DNA of 13,256 bases from an uncultured Alphaproteobacteria bacterium. Lineage in GTDB: Bacteria > Pseudomonadota > Alphaproteobacteria > Caulobacterales > Parvularculaceae. Below, one piece after another: positions 1 through 7,800 of the stretch (positions are counted from its first letter, which is position 1; each line of letters starts with the position of its first letter). The DNA lies in assembly GCA_937895955.1 (NCBI GenBank), contig CALAZI010000047.1:1-13256 (forward strand), written 5' to 3'. Both the position numbers and the translations under genes were made by a program. The notes beneath the pieces are model-generated. The model saw only the letters and a list, made by a program, of their open reading frames with translations. It did no database searches and had not been told where the DNA came from.

Positions 1-818
1 AGCGGCATCGAGGATGGCCGCATCGTCACAGTCCAGTTGAGCGCCGTATTGACGGACGCCTGCGCCGATTGCTCCTCGATCGCGTAGCCGGCGGCTTCGA
101 TCCGCACCCAGAGCGTCGCATCGGTCGAACGCGCCGGCACGCCGGCGCGAATGACGAGGCTGTCGCCGCGCATGACGATATCGCCGCCCGCCGAACGGAA
201 GAGGTTGAAGGTTTCGTTGGCGTCGGCGTTATGAAGCCGGCCGCGCAGATCGCCGCGCCGGATCATCTCGCTGACGTCGTCGGGAACGCCGCCCGGAAAT
301 TCGATGGTAAGTTCGACGACATAGCGCGCGGCGCGCGCAGCCTGCGCGTCGACGACGCGCGCCGGCTCGGCCTCGTACGCCGCCATGACGACGGCGTCGG
401 GAAGCGCGGCTTCGCGGCCGATGGCGGCCGGCTCAAGATCGGGAAGCATGGAGCCCGTCGGCTGCAGCCCGCTTGCAAGATCGGCCGGCGCCGCCGTCAT
501 GATGACGGCGAGAAGACCGAAACCTTGCGCGAACGCGCCCTGTCTGGTGATCGGCTGAAAATAAAAAATCGACATGGCGCCGACGGCGATCAGGCCGACC
601 GCGACCATCCACAGCGGCACCTGGCCGAAACCGAAGATTTCGCCGAGCGTCGCCGCCCACTGGTTGATCGTATAGAGCGAGGACGCCTCGCCCTTTTGCT
701 GGTAGTCGGTGACGAGCGCCGCAATAATGCCCGCCGACCCTGCGAGCCCCAACCCGGCGATATCCATGAATCCGTATTCGCCCGGCGTCCTGATGCCGCG
801 CTTCGCGCCATACGCCAT
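1..818 (-). CDS. Membrane protein of unknown function (C-terminus beyond the left edge)
   Basis: An open frame runs from an ATG at 818 to the left edge without a stop, giving 272 codons; the end of the protein lies outside the window. The start is supported by a purine-rich ribosome-binding site (AGGGGAA) about six bases upstream. The protein begins MAYGAKRGIRTPGEYG. It has three hydrophobic stretches suited to membrane segments, at about residues 17-36, 66-87 and 96-116. A polar region follows, from about 120 onward, that looks beta-rich (for example YVVELTIEFPGG near 166) and would be exposed outside the membrane. I do not recognise the family. It lies 81 bases downstream of the histidine-phosphatase gene on the same strand, so the two may be cotranscribed. 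The long frame on the opposite strand here is Arg/Asp-rich and looks like a shadow. Confidence 0.75.
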   Translation of the reverse strand, partial: MAYGAKRGIRTPGEYGFMDIAGLGLAGSAGIIAALVTDYQQKGEASSLYTINQWAATLGEIFGFGQVPLWMVAVGLIAVGAMSIFYFQPITRQGAFAQGFGLLAVIMTAAPADLASGLQPTGSMLPDLEPAAIGREAALPDAVVMAAYEAEPARVVDAQAARAARYVVELTIEFPGGVPDDVSEMIRRGDLRGRLHNADANETFNLFRSAGGDIVMRGDSLVIRAGVPARSTDATLWVRIEAAGYAIEEQSAQASVNTALNWTVTMRPSSMP

Positions 819-899
819 GATGTTCCCCTACCGATAACTGGCCCCAGCGCGCCATCTTACCCCCGGCGCGGCTTCGGTCAAAATCAAGAAACGGCGCGT

Positions 900-1625
900 T
901 CAGGGGCGGGCCGGACGACCACGGCCGAAATCAATCTCGAATAGATGCTCAAGGCTCGTCCGCGGCAGGCCGTCTTTGAGATAATCATAGGGCGTCACGT
1001 TCACGGCCTTGATGATGGCGCGTTCGATCGCGAGGCCGGCGCCGTCTTCCCGCGGCGCGATATCGAGGTCGAAGACGTTGATGCAGCAAAGATCCTGCTC
1101 AAAGGCGCCGATCGTCGCGAGCCCGCCCCCGCAAGCCCAGCCGAGTAGGATGCGATTGACGCCTTCATGCGCGACGATGAGCGCGCGCCGCCAGTCGCGT
1201 CCGGCGATCAGGCCCTCAACCCCCCTGACGATCCGCGCCTCGGCGTCGGCGAAGGTCTCGCCCTCGGGGAGGAAGCTCGCGCCCGGTTCGGCCGCGTCAT
1301 CGAAGCTGAAGGCGAGCATCGCGGCGAGCTCCTCGCGGCTTTCGGCGACGACCCAGCCGCTTTTCAGCTCTTCGAACCCTTCCTCCGCGATCGCCGTCAT
1401 GCCGCGTCCGTCGAGCACGATCGCCGCCGTCTCGCGCGTTCTCGGCAGACCGCTATGAACGGCGAGATCGAAATCGACGCCGGCGAGCGCGGCGCGTGCG
1501 GCGTCGGCCTGCCGGCGGCCCTCATCGGTCAGCGGCACCAAGCGCGGATCCGTAATTTCGGGCGCAAAATAATCCACATGCCCGTGGCGCATCAGATAAA
1601 TGCGCCGACGCCCGGTCCCCTTCAT
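900..1625 (-). CDS. Histidine phosphatase family protein (phosphoglycerate-mutase-like)
   Basis: Predicted soluble phosphatase of the histidine phosphatase superfamily, about 241 residues, which removes phosphate through a phospho-histidine intermediate. Near the N-terminus is the signature LMRHGH (Arg13, His14, Gly15; His14 is the nucleophile). A conserved SGLPRTRETA arginine segment follows at about 58-67, and the second catalytic histidine lies in VAHEG (His153). This set of residues is diagnostic of the superfamily but does not define the substrate; it could be a small phosphorylated metabolite, a sugar phosphate or a phosphoprotein. I chose the ATG at 1625 because GAGGAG lies seven to eight bases upstream. 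An in-frame ATG at 1664 would add 13 residues but has no comparable ribosome-binding site and gives an atypical leader before the family's first beta strand. The gene is divergent from the VanY gene and upstream of the left-edge membrane protein. Confidence 0.85.
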   Translation of the reverse strand: MKGTGRRRIYLMRHGHVDYFAPEITDPRLVPLTDEGRRQADAARAALAGVDFDLAVHSGLPRTRETAAIVLDGRGMTAIAEEGFEELKSGWVVAESREELAAMLAFSFDDAAEPGASFLPEGETFADAEARIVRGVEGLIAGRDWRRALIVAHEGVNRILLGWACGGGLATIGAFEQDLCCINVFDLDIAPREDGAGLAIERAIIKAVNVTPYDYLKDGLPRTSLEHLFEIDFGRGRPARP

Positions 1626-1712
1626 CGCCTGCTCCTCGCCGTTCGGCGGGACCTTTATCGGCATTCAGCGCCTGCCGCCAAGCGCCCTCGCCAGGCTCCG
1701 TCGGCGCTCGCC

Positions 1713-1741
1713 TTGACGGCGTTCAGGTGATATCGTCACAA
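1713..1741 (+). promoter_or_regulatory. Possible weak promoter for the VanY gene in the 156-base divergent gap
   Basis: The gap 1626-1781 separates the histidine-phosphatase and VanY genes and must hold promoters in both directions. A good -35 match TTGACG lies at 1713-1718. The hexamer 17 bases downstream (TCACAA, 1736-1741) is a poor -10. Overlapping it is an imperfect operator-like inverted repeat, GTGA (1727-1730) and TCAC (1736-1739) around five bases. These are weak similarities only, and other placements are possible. Confidence 0.25.
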
Positions 1742-1781
1742 AAGATCGGGGTTTTGGGGCTGCGAGGGGTCGTTCAGGGGC

Positions 1782-3539
1782 ATGAAGTTGCGTCCGCCGC
1801 CAATGTTCGCGTGCGCATTTCTGGCGCTCGCCGCCGCCTATGGGGTCGGCTTTTACGCGACGGTCTGGACCGATCCGGACGCCGCGGAGAGCCGTTTCGA
1901 CGCGCTCAGAAAAGGCGGGCATCCGGGCAGCGCGCATAGTTACGGCCGGCGCGTCATCGAACTGCGCCGCAAGGACGGCGTCAGCGATGAAACGCTCGCG
2001 CCGTTCAAGGCGAAAGTCGCCGCGACCGCGTATCAGGCGCGCCGTTATGCGCAGAGCGCCTCGCTCTATGAAGAAGCGCTTTCATCCGACTGGGCCGATG
2101 GGCTCAGCGAGGTCGAGCGCGCGATTCTCGACGACAAGCTGGCGCGGGCGCGCATCATCGAACGCGACATCGCGCGCGCCGTGTCGATCTACAACGAATT
2201 TCTTGAACTCTCGGGCGATGAGGTCTCGCGCAGCGAAGCGAACGGCGATCACTCGATGCAGTCGCTTTACGCCAATCTCATCTCGTCCGCCGGCGTTCTT
2301 TTCACAGAGGCCCTGAAACCGACCGGCAATCCTGAATATTTCTCCGGCGGGCGCGAAGCGAAACTTTCCGCCGCCGCCGACATGACGCGCGTGGGCGCCT
2401 TTTTCGCGCTGAGCGACGACGGCCTCTACGCCTCGGCCGGCCTGCTTTCTTCCGCGCTCGCCGTCCGCAGGGAGCTGCTCGGCGCCGATCATCCGGATAC
2501 GGTGCGAATCGCGCTCGTGCTCGGCCCCGTCTATCAGCGCATGGGGCGGCTTGAAGACGCCGAAAAGCTTTATCTCGACGCCTTCCATGCGCAGGAAAAG
2601 GCGAAAGGCGCGAACAGCCCCGAGCTCAGCCTCTACATCAAGCTTCTCGCCGGCGTTTACGAAGCGCAGGGCCGCGCGACGGAAGCGCAAGCGCTCTACG
2701 AACACATGCGCGCGCTGTTCCGCGACGCCTTCGGCGCGCAGCGCTACGTCGCCAATCGCGTCCGCGACCGCCGTCTCGACATCGACCGGCCCGTCTCGCA
2801 GCAATTCCCGCTGAAAGCGTCTTACGCGCCGACCGACCTCGTCCGCGCCGTCGAATACACGATCCCGCTGTCGAAAAACGCCGACCTTGAGGAAATGTCG
2901 ATCCGTCTCGCGGCGGATGCCGACGATGACGCGCGCGAAGCCAATATGCCGGTTCGCCTCGCGCAGCTGATTTCGCTCTGCCGCGCCGATTCCGGCGAAC
3001 GCATTTCGCTGCGCTCGGGTTATCGCGCCTATTCGACGCAGCGCGAGCTTTACGCGCGCATCGGCGCGAAGGGCACGGTGACGCCGCCCGGCATGTCGGA
3101 GCATCAGACCGGCCTCGCCGCCGATATCGATGTCGACGGGCGGCTGATGCGCCAGAGCGACAAGACCTATCAGTGCTTTGAGGAGAACGGCTTTCGCTTC
3201 GGCTTCATCCTCTCCTACCCGCCCGGCAACGACTATCTTCCCGGGGAAGACAGCTATGAGCCCTGGCACTGGCGCTATGTCGGCATCAGGACGGCGCATT
3301 TGTTCCGCGAGGCTGGGCCGCTCAACAAGCCGCAGGAATTCCTCGCCGCCCTTCCCTGTTATGAGCAACAGGCGACGACGGGCGGCCTGTCGCCGGCGGG
3401 CGAACGCGACGTCTGCCTTGAAGAGCCGAAAGTCGTCGCCGCCGCCGCCGAGGAACCCAAGCGGAAAAATATCGACGCGCATGAAAAGGCGGCGGCGGCC
3501 CGCAAATTGAATAATGCGCCGCGAGGCGGCCGGCCCTAA
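1782..3539 (+). CDS. TPR-VanY fusion: predicted exported D-alanyl-D-alanine carboxypeptidase (peptidase M15 family)
   Basis: A 585-residue protein predicted to trim the terminal D-Ala of peptidoglycan stem peptides outside the inner membrane. An uncleaved or cleaved signal segment lies at about 8-28. Helical TPR-like repeats follow at about 75-140 and 210-315 (for example RMGRLEDAEKLYLDAF near 253). The C-terminal M15B/VanY domain spans about 385-505. It carries the full zinc signature S439-E-H441-Q-T-G444-L-A446-A-D448 and the second motif EPWHWRY, with E493 as general base and H496 as the third zinc ligand, so it should be active. A Lys/Ala-rich tail follows, with cysteines at 526 and 545 that could form a disulfide in the periplasm. 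Start: ATG at 1782 with AGGGG about five bases upstream. VanY-type enzymes are often only 200-300 residues, so the N-terminal TPR half is an addition, probably a protein-docking module (inference). It is 44 bases upstream of the PopA-like gene on the same strand. Confidence 0.88.
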   Translation: MKLRPPPMFACAFLALAAAYGVGFYATVWTDPDAAESRFDALRKGGHPGSAHSYGRRVIELRRKDGVSDETLAPFKAKVAATAYQARRYAQSASLYEEALSSDWADGLSEVERAILDDKLARARIIERDIARAVSIYNEFLELSGDEVSRSEANGDHSMQSLYANLISSAGVLFTEALKPTGNPEYFSGGREAKLSAAADMTRVGAFFALSDDGLYASAGLLSSALAVRRELLGADHPDTVRIALVLGPVYQRMGRLEDAEKLYLDAFHAQEKAKGANSPELSLYIKLLAGVYEAQGRATEAQALYEHMRALFRDAFGAQRYVANRVRDRRLDIDRPVSQQFPLKASYAPTDLVRAVEYTIPLSKNADLEEMSIRLAADADDDAREANMPVRLAQLISLCRADSGERISLRSGYRAYSTQRELYARIGAKGTVTPPGMSEHQTGLAADIDVDGRLMRQSDKTYQCFEENGFRFGFILSYPPGNDYLPGEDSYEPWHWRYVGIRTAHLFREAGPLNKPQEFLAALPCYEQQATTGGLSPAGERDVCLEEPKVVAAAAEEPKRKNIDAHEKAAAARKLNNAPRGGRP

Positions 3540-3545
3540 GCGGAA

Positions 3546-3587
3546 ATGTCCCTATCCGACCGGCCTCGAAAGGCTTCGGACGGATGA
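3546..3587 (+). other. Possible 13-codon leader ORF coupled to the PopA-like gene
   Basis: A short frame (MSLSDRPRKASDG) starts seven bases after the VanY stop codon. Its TGA (3585-3587) overlaps the ATG (3584-3586) of the next gene in the classic ATGA arrangement. The ribosome-binding site is weak (GCGGA just upstream). It could be a chance ORF, or it could let ribosomes leaving VanY re-initiate and feed the next start. Nothing in its sequence suggests a peptide function. Confidence 0.2.
3555..3580 (+). promoter_or_regulatory. Hairpin overlapping the ribosome-binding region of the PopA-like gene
   Basis: TCCGA (3555-3559) pairs with TCGGA (3576-3580), and inside it GCCT (3563-3566) pairs with AGGC (3571-3574) around a CGAA loop; small unpaired bases separate the two stems. 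There is no T-run after it, so it does not look like an intrinsic terminator. The only plausible Shine-Dalgarno (GAAAGG, 3568-3573) sits in the loop and inner stem, so folding would reduce initiation at the ATG at 3584. The regulatory role is inferred. Confidence 0.3.
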
Positions 3588-4891
3588 TTAACCTTGACGG
3601 CGTCAATGAGAAGGCGGTCGTCGCATGGCTGTCGCGCAGCCAGGCGGTCGGCGCGCGCCTCGCCGACGCCGCGAAAACATCGCTTTATCGCATCGTCAGC
3701 GACGAAGCCTCCGAGACCGCCCGGCGCTTTGACGTCGCCGTCGTCGATCTGCGCGGCGCTGAACATGTCGGCGCGCCGGCGAGCGATCTTTTGACCCGCG
3801 CGCGCCGGCTTTCGCCGTCGGCCGGAATCATCATTCTCGCCAACGCCGACATCGACGCGAAAACGCGCCGGCGCCTTCGCCGTCGCGGCGAAGTCTGTTT
3901 CGTCGGTCAGGACGCAACGCCCGTGATCGCCGCGATCCGCGAGCGGCTGCGGCTTTCAAAACTGGTCGATGAAATGGGCGAGCGCGTGAAAAGCCTTGTC
4001 GCCGACGGTCGGCCGGTTTCCTTTTCAGCATTGCAGCACGACAAGCCGTCCCTGTCGGTTCTGGTCGCCGGCGCGCCCTCGCCCCTGACCCTTACCGCCT
4101 TCAACGCCGTTCAGACGACGTCCGCGCAGGCGACATGCGTCTTCACGGCGGGCCAGGTGATGCGCGCGCTCGATCACGGCAAATTCGACGGCGCGGTTTT
4201 TCTTCCCGCAGATGAAGGCGATCTTCTCTTTGCGCTCGCGCGGGCGCTGCGCCGTCATCGCGAATACCGGAACATTCCCGTCGTGCTCGCCGCGGAAGAG
4301 GCCGATCTTCTCGACCGTTTCCTCATCCGCGACGGGTTCGACGTCATACAGGCGAGCCATATCGAAGCCGATCTGTCGGATCGCATCGACTTCGCCGCGC
4401 GGCGCGCGCGCATGGCGTCTGCGGTTCGCGCATTCCTGCGCTCCCCGGACGGCGTCGCCGGCGGCAAGGAAGGCGCTGCGTCTGCGCGCTTTTTCGCATT
4501 GCATGCGACACGGCTTTTCCGTCGCGCCGACGATGCCGGCGAGGCGATTTCCTTCGCCGCTTTTCAATTGCGATCGGACAATTCCGACGCCGCCATCTCT
4601 GAAGCGATCCGCACCGCCTCGCGCATTTTGCGCGCCGAAGACATGATCGCGCGCCTCGCGCAGGGATCGCTGGTCGTGATGCTGCGCGGCGCGCGGGAAC
4701 ATGAAGCGCGGCGCATCGCCGAGCGGCTTGAAGGCGTCATCGGCGGCTCATTGCCTCGATCGATGCTCGCCGGCGCGACAATCGCCGCCGGCGCCGTCCA
4801 GCGCCATCCGGGCGACGATCTCGAAGAAACAATCGCCGCGCTTTTCCGCTCGCTGCGAAGCGGCGCAAGCGCAAACAGCCTCGCCGGCTAA
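3584..4891 (+). CDS. PopA-like protein: two receiver-like domains plus a catalytically dead GGDEF domain (candidate c-di-GMP receptor)
   Basis: A 435-residue soluble protein. Residues about 1-125 form a receiver-like fold with a possible phospho-acceptor D55 (in FDVAVVD), but the N-terminal acidic pair and the conserved Lys are missing. Residues about 155-280 form a second, more degenerate receiver with no acceptor Asp. Residues about 300-425 align with a GGDEF domain. The catalytic GGDEF motif is replaced by AQGSL (359-363), and the metal-binding Asp position is Gln328, so it should not make c-di-GMP. The inhibitory-site motif RxxD is intact as R350-A-E-D353, exactly five residues before the lost motif, and R381 in IAER sits where PleD has its third I-site arginine. 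Architecture, length and site pattern match Caulobacter PopA, a c-di-GMP effector in cell-cycle proteolysis; orthology is inferred. The start at 3584 has only a weak ribosome-binding site. Its stop codon overlaps that of mfd on the other strand. Confidence 0.8.
   Translation: MINLDGVNEKAVVAWLSRSQAVGARLADAAKTSLYRIVSDEASETARRFDVAVVDLRGAEHVGAPASDLLTRARRLSPSAGIIILANADIDAKTRRRLRRRGEVCFVGQDATPVIAAIRERLRLSKLVDEMGERVKSLVADGRPVSFSALQHDKPSLSVLVAGAPSPLTLTAFNAVQTTSAQATCVFTAGQVMRALDHGKFDGAVFLPADEGDLLFALARALRRHREYRNIPVVLAAEEADLLDRFLIRDGFDVIQASHIEADLSDRIDFAARRARMASAVRAFLRSPDGVAGGKEGAASARFFALHATRLFRRADDAGEAISFAAFQLRSDNSDAAISEAIRTASRILRAEDMIARLAQGSLVVMLRGAREHEARRIAERLEGVIGGSLPRSMLAGATIAAGAVQRHPGDDLEETIAALFRSLRSGASANSLAG
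4888..4891. other. Overlapping stop codons of two convergent genes
   Basis: The four bases CTAA hold both stops. TAA at 4889-4891 ends the PopA-like gene on the plus strand, and the complement of CTA at 4888-4890 (TAG) ends mfd on the minus strand. No intergenic sequence remains, so any transcription terminator must lie inside the opposing coding region. Confidence 0.95.
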
Positions 4892-7800
4892 GCGGCGGCG
4901 ATTTCCGCAAGCAGCGACAGGACCTTCTTGCAGCCCGCAAGACGCGCTTTTTCGTCCGGCCAGTTCTGCTGGAAGACGAGCTTCTGATCGGGCCGCAGCT
5001 TCACTTCGAAATGCGATTCTGAAATGAATTTGACGAGCCCCGCCGGATTGGCGAACTGATCGTTGCGGAAGGCGACGACGGCGCCCTTGGGGCCCGCGTC
5101 GATCTTGCCGACGCCCGCCCGGCGGCATTGCTCCTTGATCTGCACGATCTGCAACAGATGTTCGACTTCGCGCGGCAAGCGCCCGAAGCGATCGACAAGC
5201 TCGGCGGCGAAAGCCTGGATGTCCGCCTCCTCGCGAAGATCGCCGAGCCGACGGTAAAGACCCATGCGGACGTTGAGATCCTCGACATAATCTTCAGGGA
5301 TCAGCACCGACGTGCCGATATTGATCTGCGGCGACCACTGATCGTCGGACGGCGCATCGCCTTCGCGCAGTTCCGCGACGGCTTCCTCCAGCATGTGCTG
5401 GTAAAGCTCAACGCCGACTTCCTTCACCTGCCCGGACTGCTCCTCGCCGAGGAGATTGCCGGCGCCGCGAATGTCGAGATCGTGGCTCGCGAGCGTGAAG
5501 CCGGCGCCGAGCGTGTCGAGCGACTGCATGACTTTAAGCCGCCGTTCCGCCGCCGGCGTCAGGGATTTCCTCGGCGATGTCGTCAGATAGGCGTAGGCTC
5601 TCAGTTTCGAGCGCCCGACGCGGCCGCGCAATTGATAAAGCTGCGCGAGGCCGAAGCGGTCGGCGTGATGCACGATCAGCGTGTTGGCGGTCGGGATGTC
5701 GAGGCCCGATTCAACGATCGTCGTCGATATGAGCACGTCGAACTTGCCGTCGTAAAAAGCGTTCATGATGTCTTCAAGCTCGCCGCCGGCCATCTGGCCG
5801 TGCGCAATCTTGTAGCGGACTTCCGGCACGCTTTCGGTCAGGAATTCCGCGACGCCGTCGAGATCAGCGATGCGCGGCGCGACATAAAAACTTTGCCCGC
5901 CGCGATAATGCTCGCGCAGGATCATTTCGCGCGTGACGACAGGGTCGAACGGACCGACGGTCGTCCTGACCGCAAGGCGGTCGATCGGCGGCGTCGAGAT
6001 GAGCGACAGATCGCGAATGCCGCTCATCGCCAGTTGCAAGGTGCGCGGGATCGGCGTCGCGGTCAGCGTCAGCACATGCGTGTCGGCGCGAAACTCCTTC
6101 AGCCTTTCCTTATGCTTGACGCCGAAATGCTGCTCTTCGTCGACGACCACCATGCCGAGATCGCGGAACTTGACCGACTTGCCGAGCAACGCATGGGTTC
6201 CGACAACGACATCGACCGTGCCGTCGGCGAGCCCCGCTTTCACTTTCGAGGCGTCAGCCGAACTGATGAGGCGTGATAGACCGCCGATGCGGATCGGGAA
6301 CCCTTTAAAGCGCTCGGTGAAGTTCTTGAGATGCTGGCGCGCCAGCAAGGTCGTCGGCGCGATCACCGCCACCTGACGCCCCGTCATGGCGACGACGAAC
6401 GCGGCGCGCAGCGCGACTTCCGTCTTGCCGAAACCGACATCGCCGCAAATGAGGCGATCCATCGGCCGGCCCCGCGCAAGGTCTTCGACGACATCGGCGA
6501 TCGCGTTTTCCTGATCCTCCGTTTCGGCGTAGGGAAAGCGCGCGCAGAATTCGTCATAGACGCCGGTCGGCGGCGAGAGGCTGTCCGTCGTTTTCATCTC
6601 GCGCTTCGCCGCGATCGCGATCAATTGCTCGGCGAGCATTTTGACGCGCGCCTTGATGCGCGCCTTGCGGCTCTGCCAGCCGGCGCCGCCAAGCCTGTCG
6701 AGCGGCGCATTCGGATCGTCCGAGCCGAAGCGCGACAGAAGGTCGATGTTCTCAACCGGCAGGAATAATTTGTCGCCGCCGGCGTATTCAAGCTGCAGGC
6801 AGTCATGCGGCGCGCCCTGGATGTCGAGCGTCTTCAATCCCGCATAGCGCGCGACGCCGTGATCGACATGAACGACAAGATCGCCGACCAGAAGGCTTGA
6901 CGCCTCGGTGAGAAAATTCTCCGCGCGCTTGCGCCGACCGCGCCGGACGAGACGATCGCCGAGAATGTCCTGCTCGGAAATGAACGCGGCGTTCGCCGTG
7001 ACGAAGCCGGTTTCGAGCCCCAGCAACACGGTCGAGACGCCGCTGCGCGCCGCGACGGCGTCAGTCCAGCGCTCGAAATGCGCGACGTCATCGATGCCGT
7101 GCTCATCGAGCACCGCGCGCATCCGATCCGCGGAACCTTCGGTCCAGCAGGCGATGAAGACGCGCCGGCGTTCCTTGACGAGTTCGTCGATATGCTCGCG
7201 CAACGCATCGAAGACGTTGACTTTCTCGGCGGCGCGTTCGGCGGCGAAGGTGCGGCCGACCTTGGCGCCGAACGAAAAAGCGCGCCTGTCGTCCGGCGGC
7301 GAGAAAGGCGTCAGGCGCCGTAACGCGACAGCGTCAAGCGAGGTTCGCCATTCTTCCTCCGGCAGATACATCGCAGCCGGTTTTAAGGGACGATAGGAAG
7401 GCGCGGCGAATTCGGAATTTTTCGGCCGCGGCGCGGCGAGATCTTCGGCGCGCGCCTTGTAGTAATCGTCAATCGCGGCGAAGCGGTCGGCGGCGGCTTC
7501 ATCGGCGAGATGCTCAAGGATGAACAGCCCGCGGCCCGCAAAATCAAAAAAAGTGCTGGTCCCGTCGTAAAAAAGCGGCAGCCAATGCTCCATCCCGGCC
7601 TGTTTGCGTCCCTCGCTGACGGCCGCGTAGACGGGATCATCGCTCGCCGCGCCGAACTCGGCGCGGAAGCCGGCGCGAAAGCGCGCGATCGTTTCTTCCG
7701 TCATCAAGGCTTCGGTCGCGGCCGAAAGATTGACTTGGGCGAGCTGGCGCGTCGTCAGCTGCGTGACGGGATCGAAGCCGCGGATCGATTCAAGACTGTC

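Noticed and set aside
69..944. Plus-strand open frame of 291 codons opposite the left-edge membrane protein
   Set aside because: Its product is rich in Arg, Asp and His without hydrophobic structure or any recognisable motif, as expected for the antisense of GC-rich coding DNA. The minus-strand frame has membrane segments and a good ribosome-binding site.
1665..1937. Minus-strand 90-codon frame overlapping the VanY start and the divergent gap
   Set aside because: It overlaps the signal segment of VanY on the other strand, is Arg-rich and has no recognised features.
2082..3482. Minus-strand open frame of 466 codons opposite the VanY gene
   Set aside because: It is the complement of a clearly recognised protein with an intact zinc motif. 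Its composition is typical of a shadow frame.
5128..6276. Plus-strand open frame of 382 codons inside mfd
   Set aside because: It lies fully antisense to conserved Mfd helicase motifs and shows no family features of its own.
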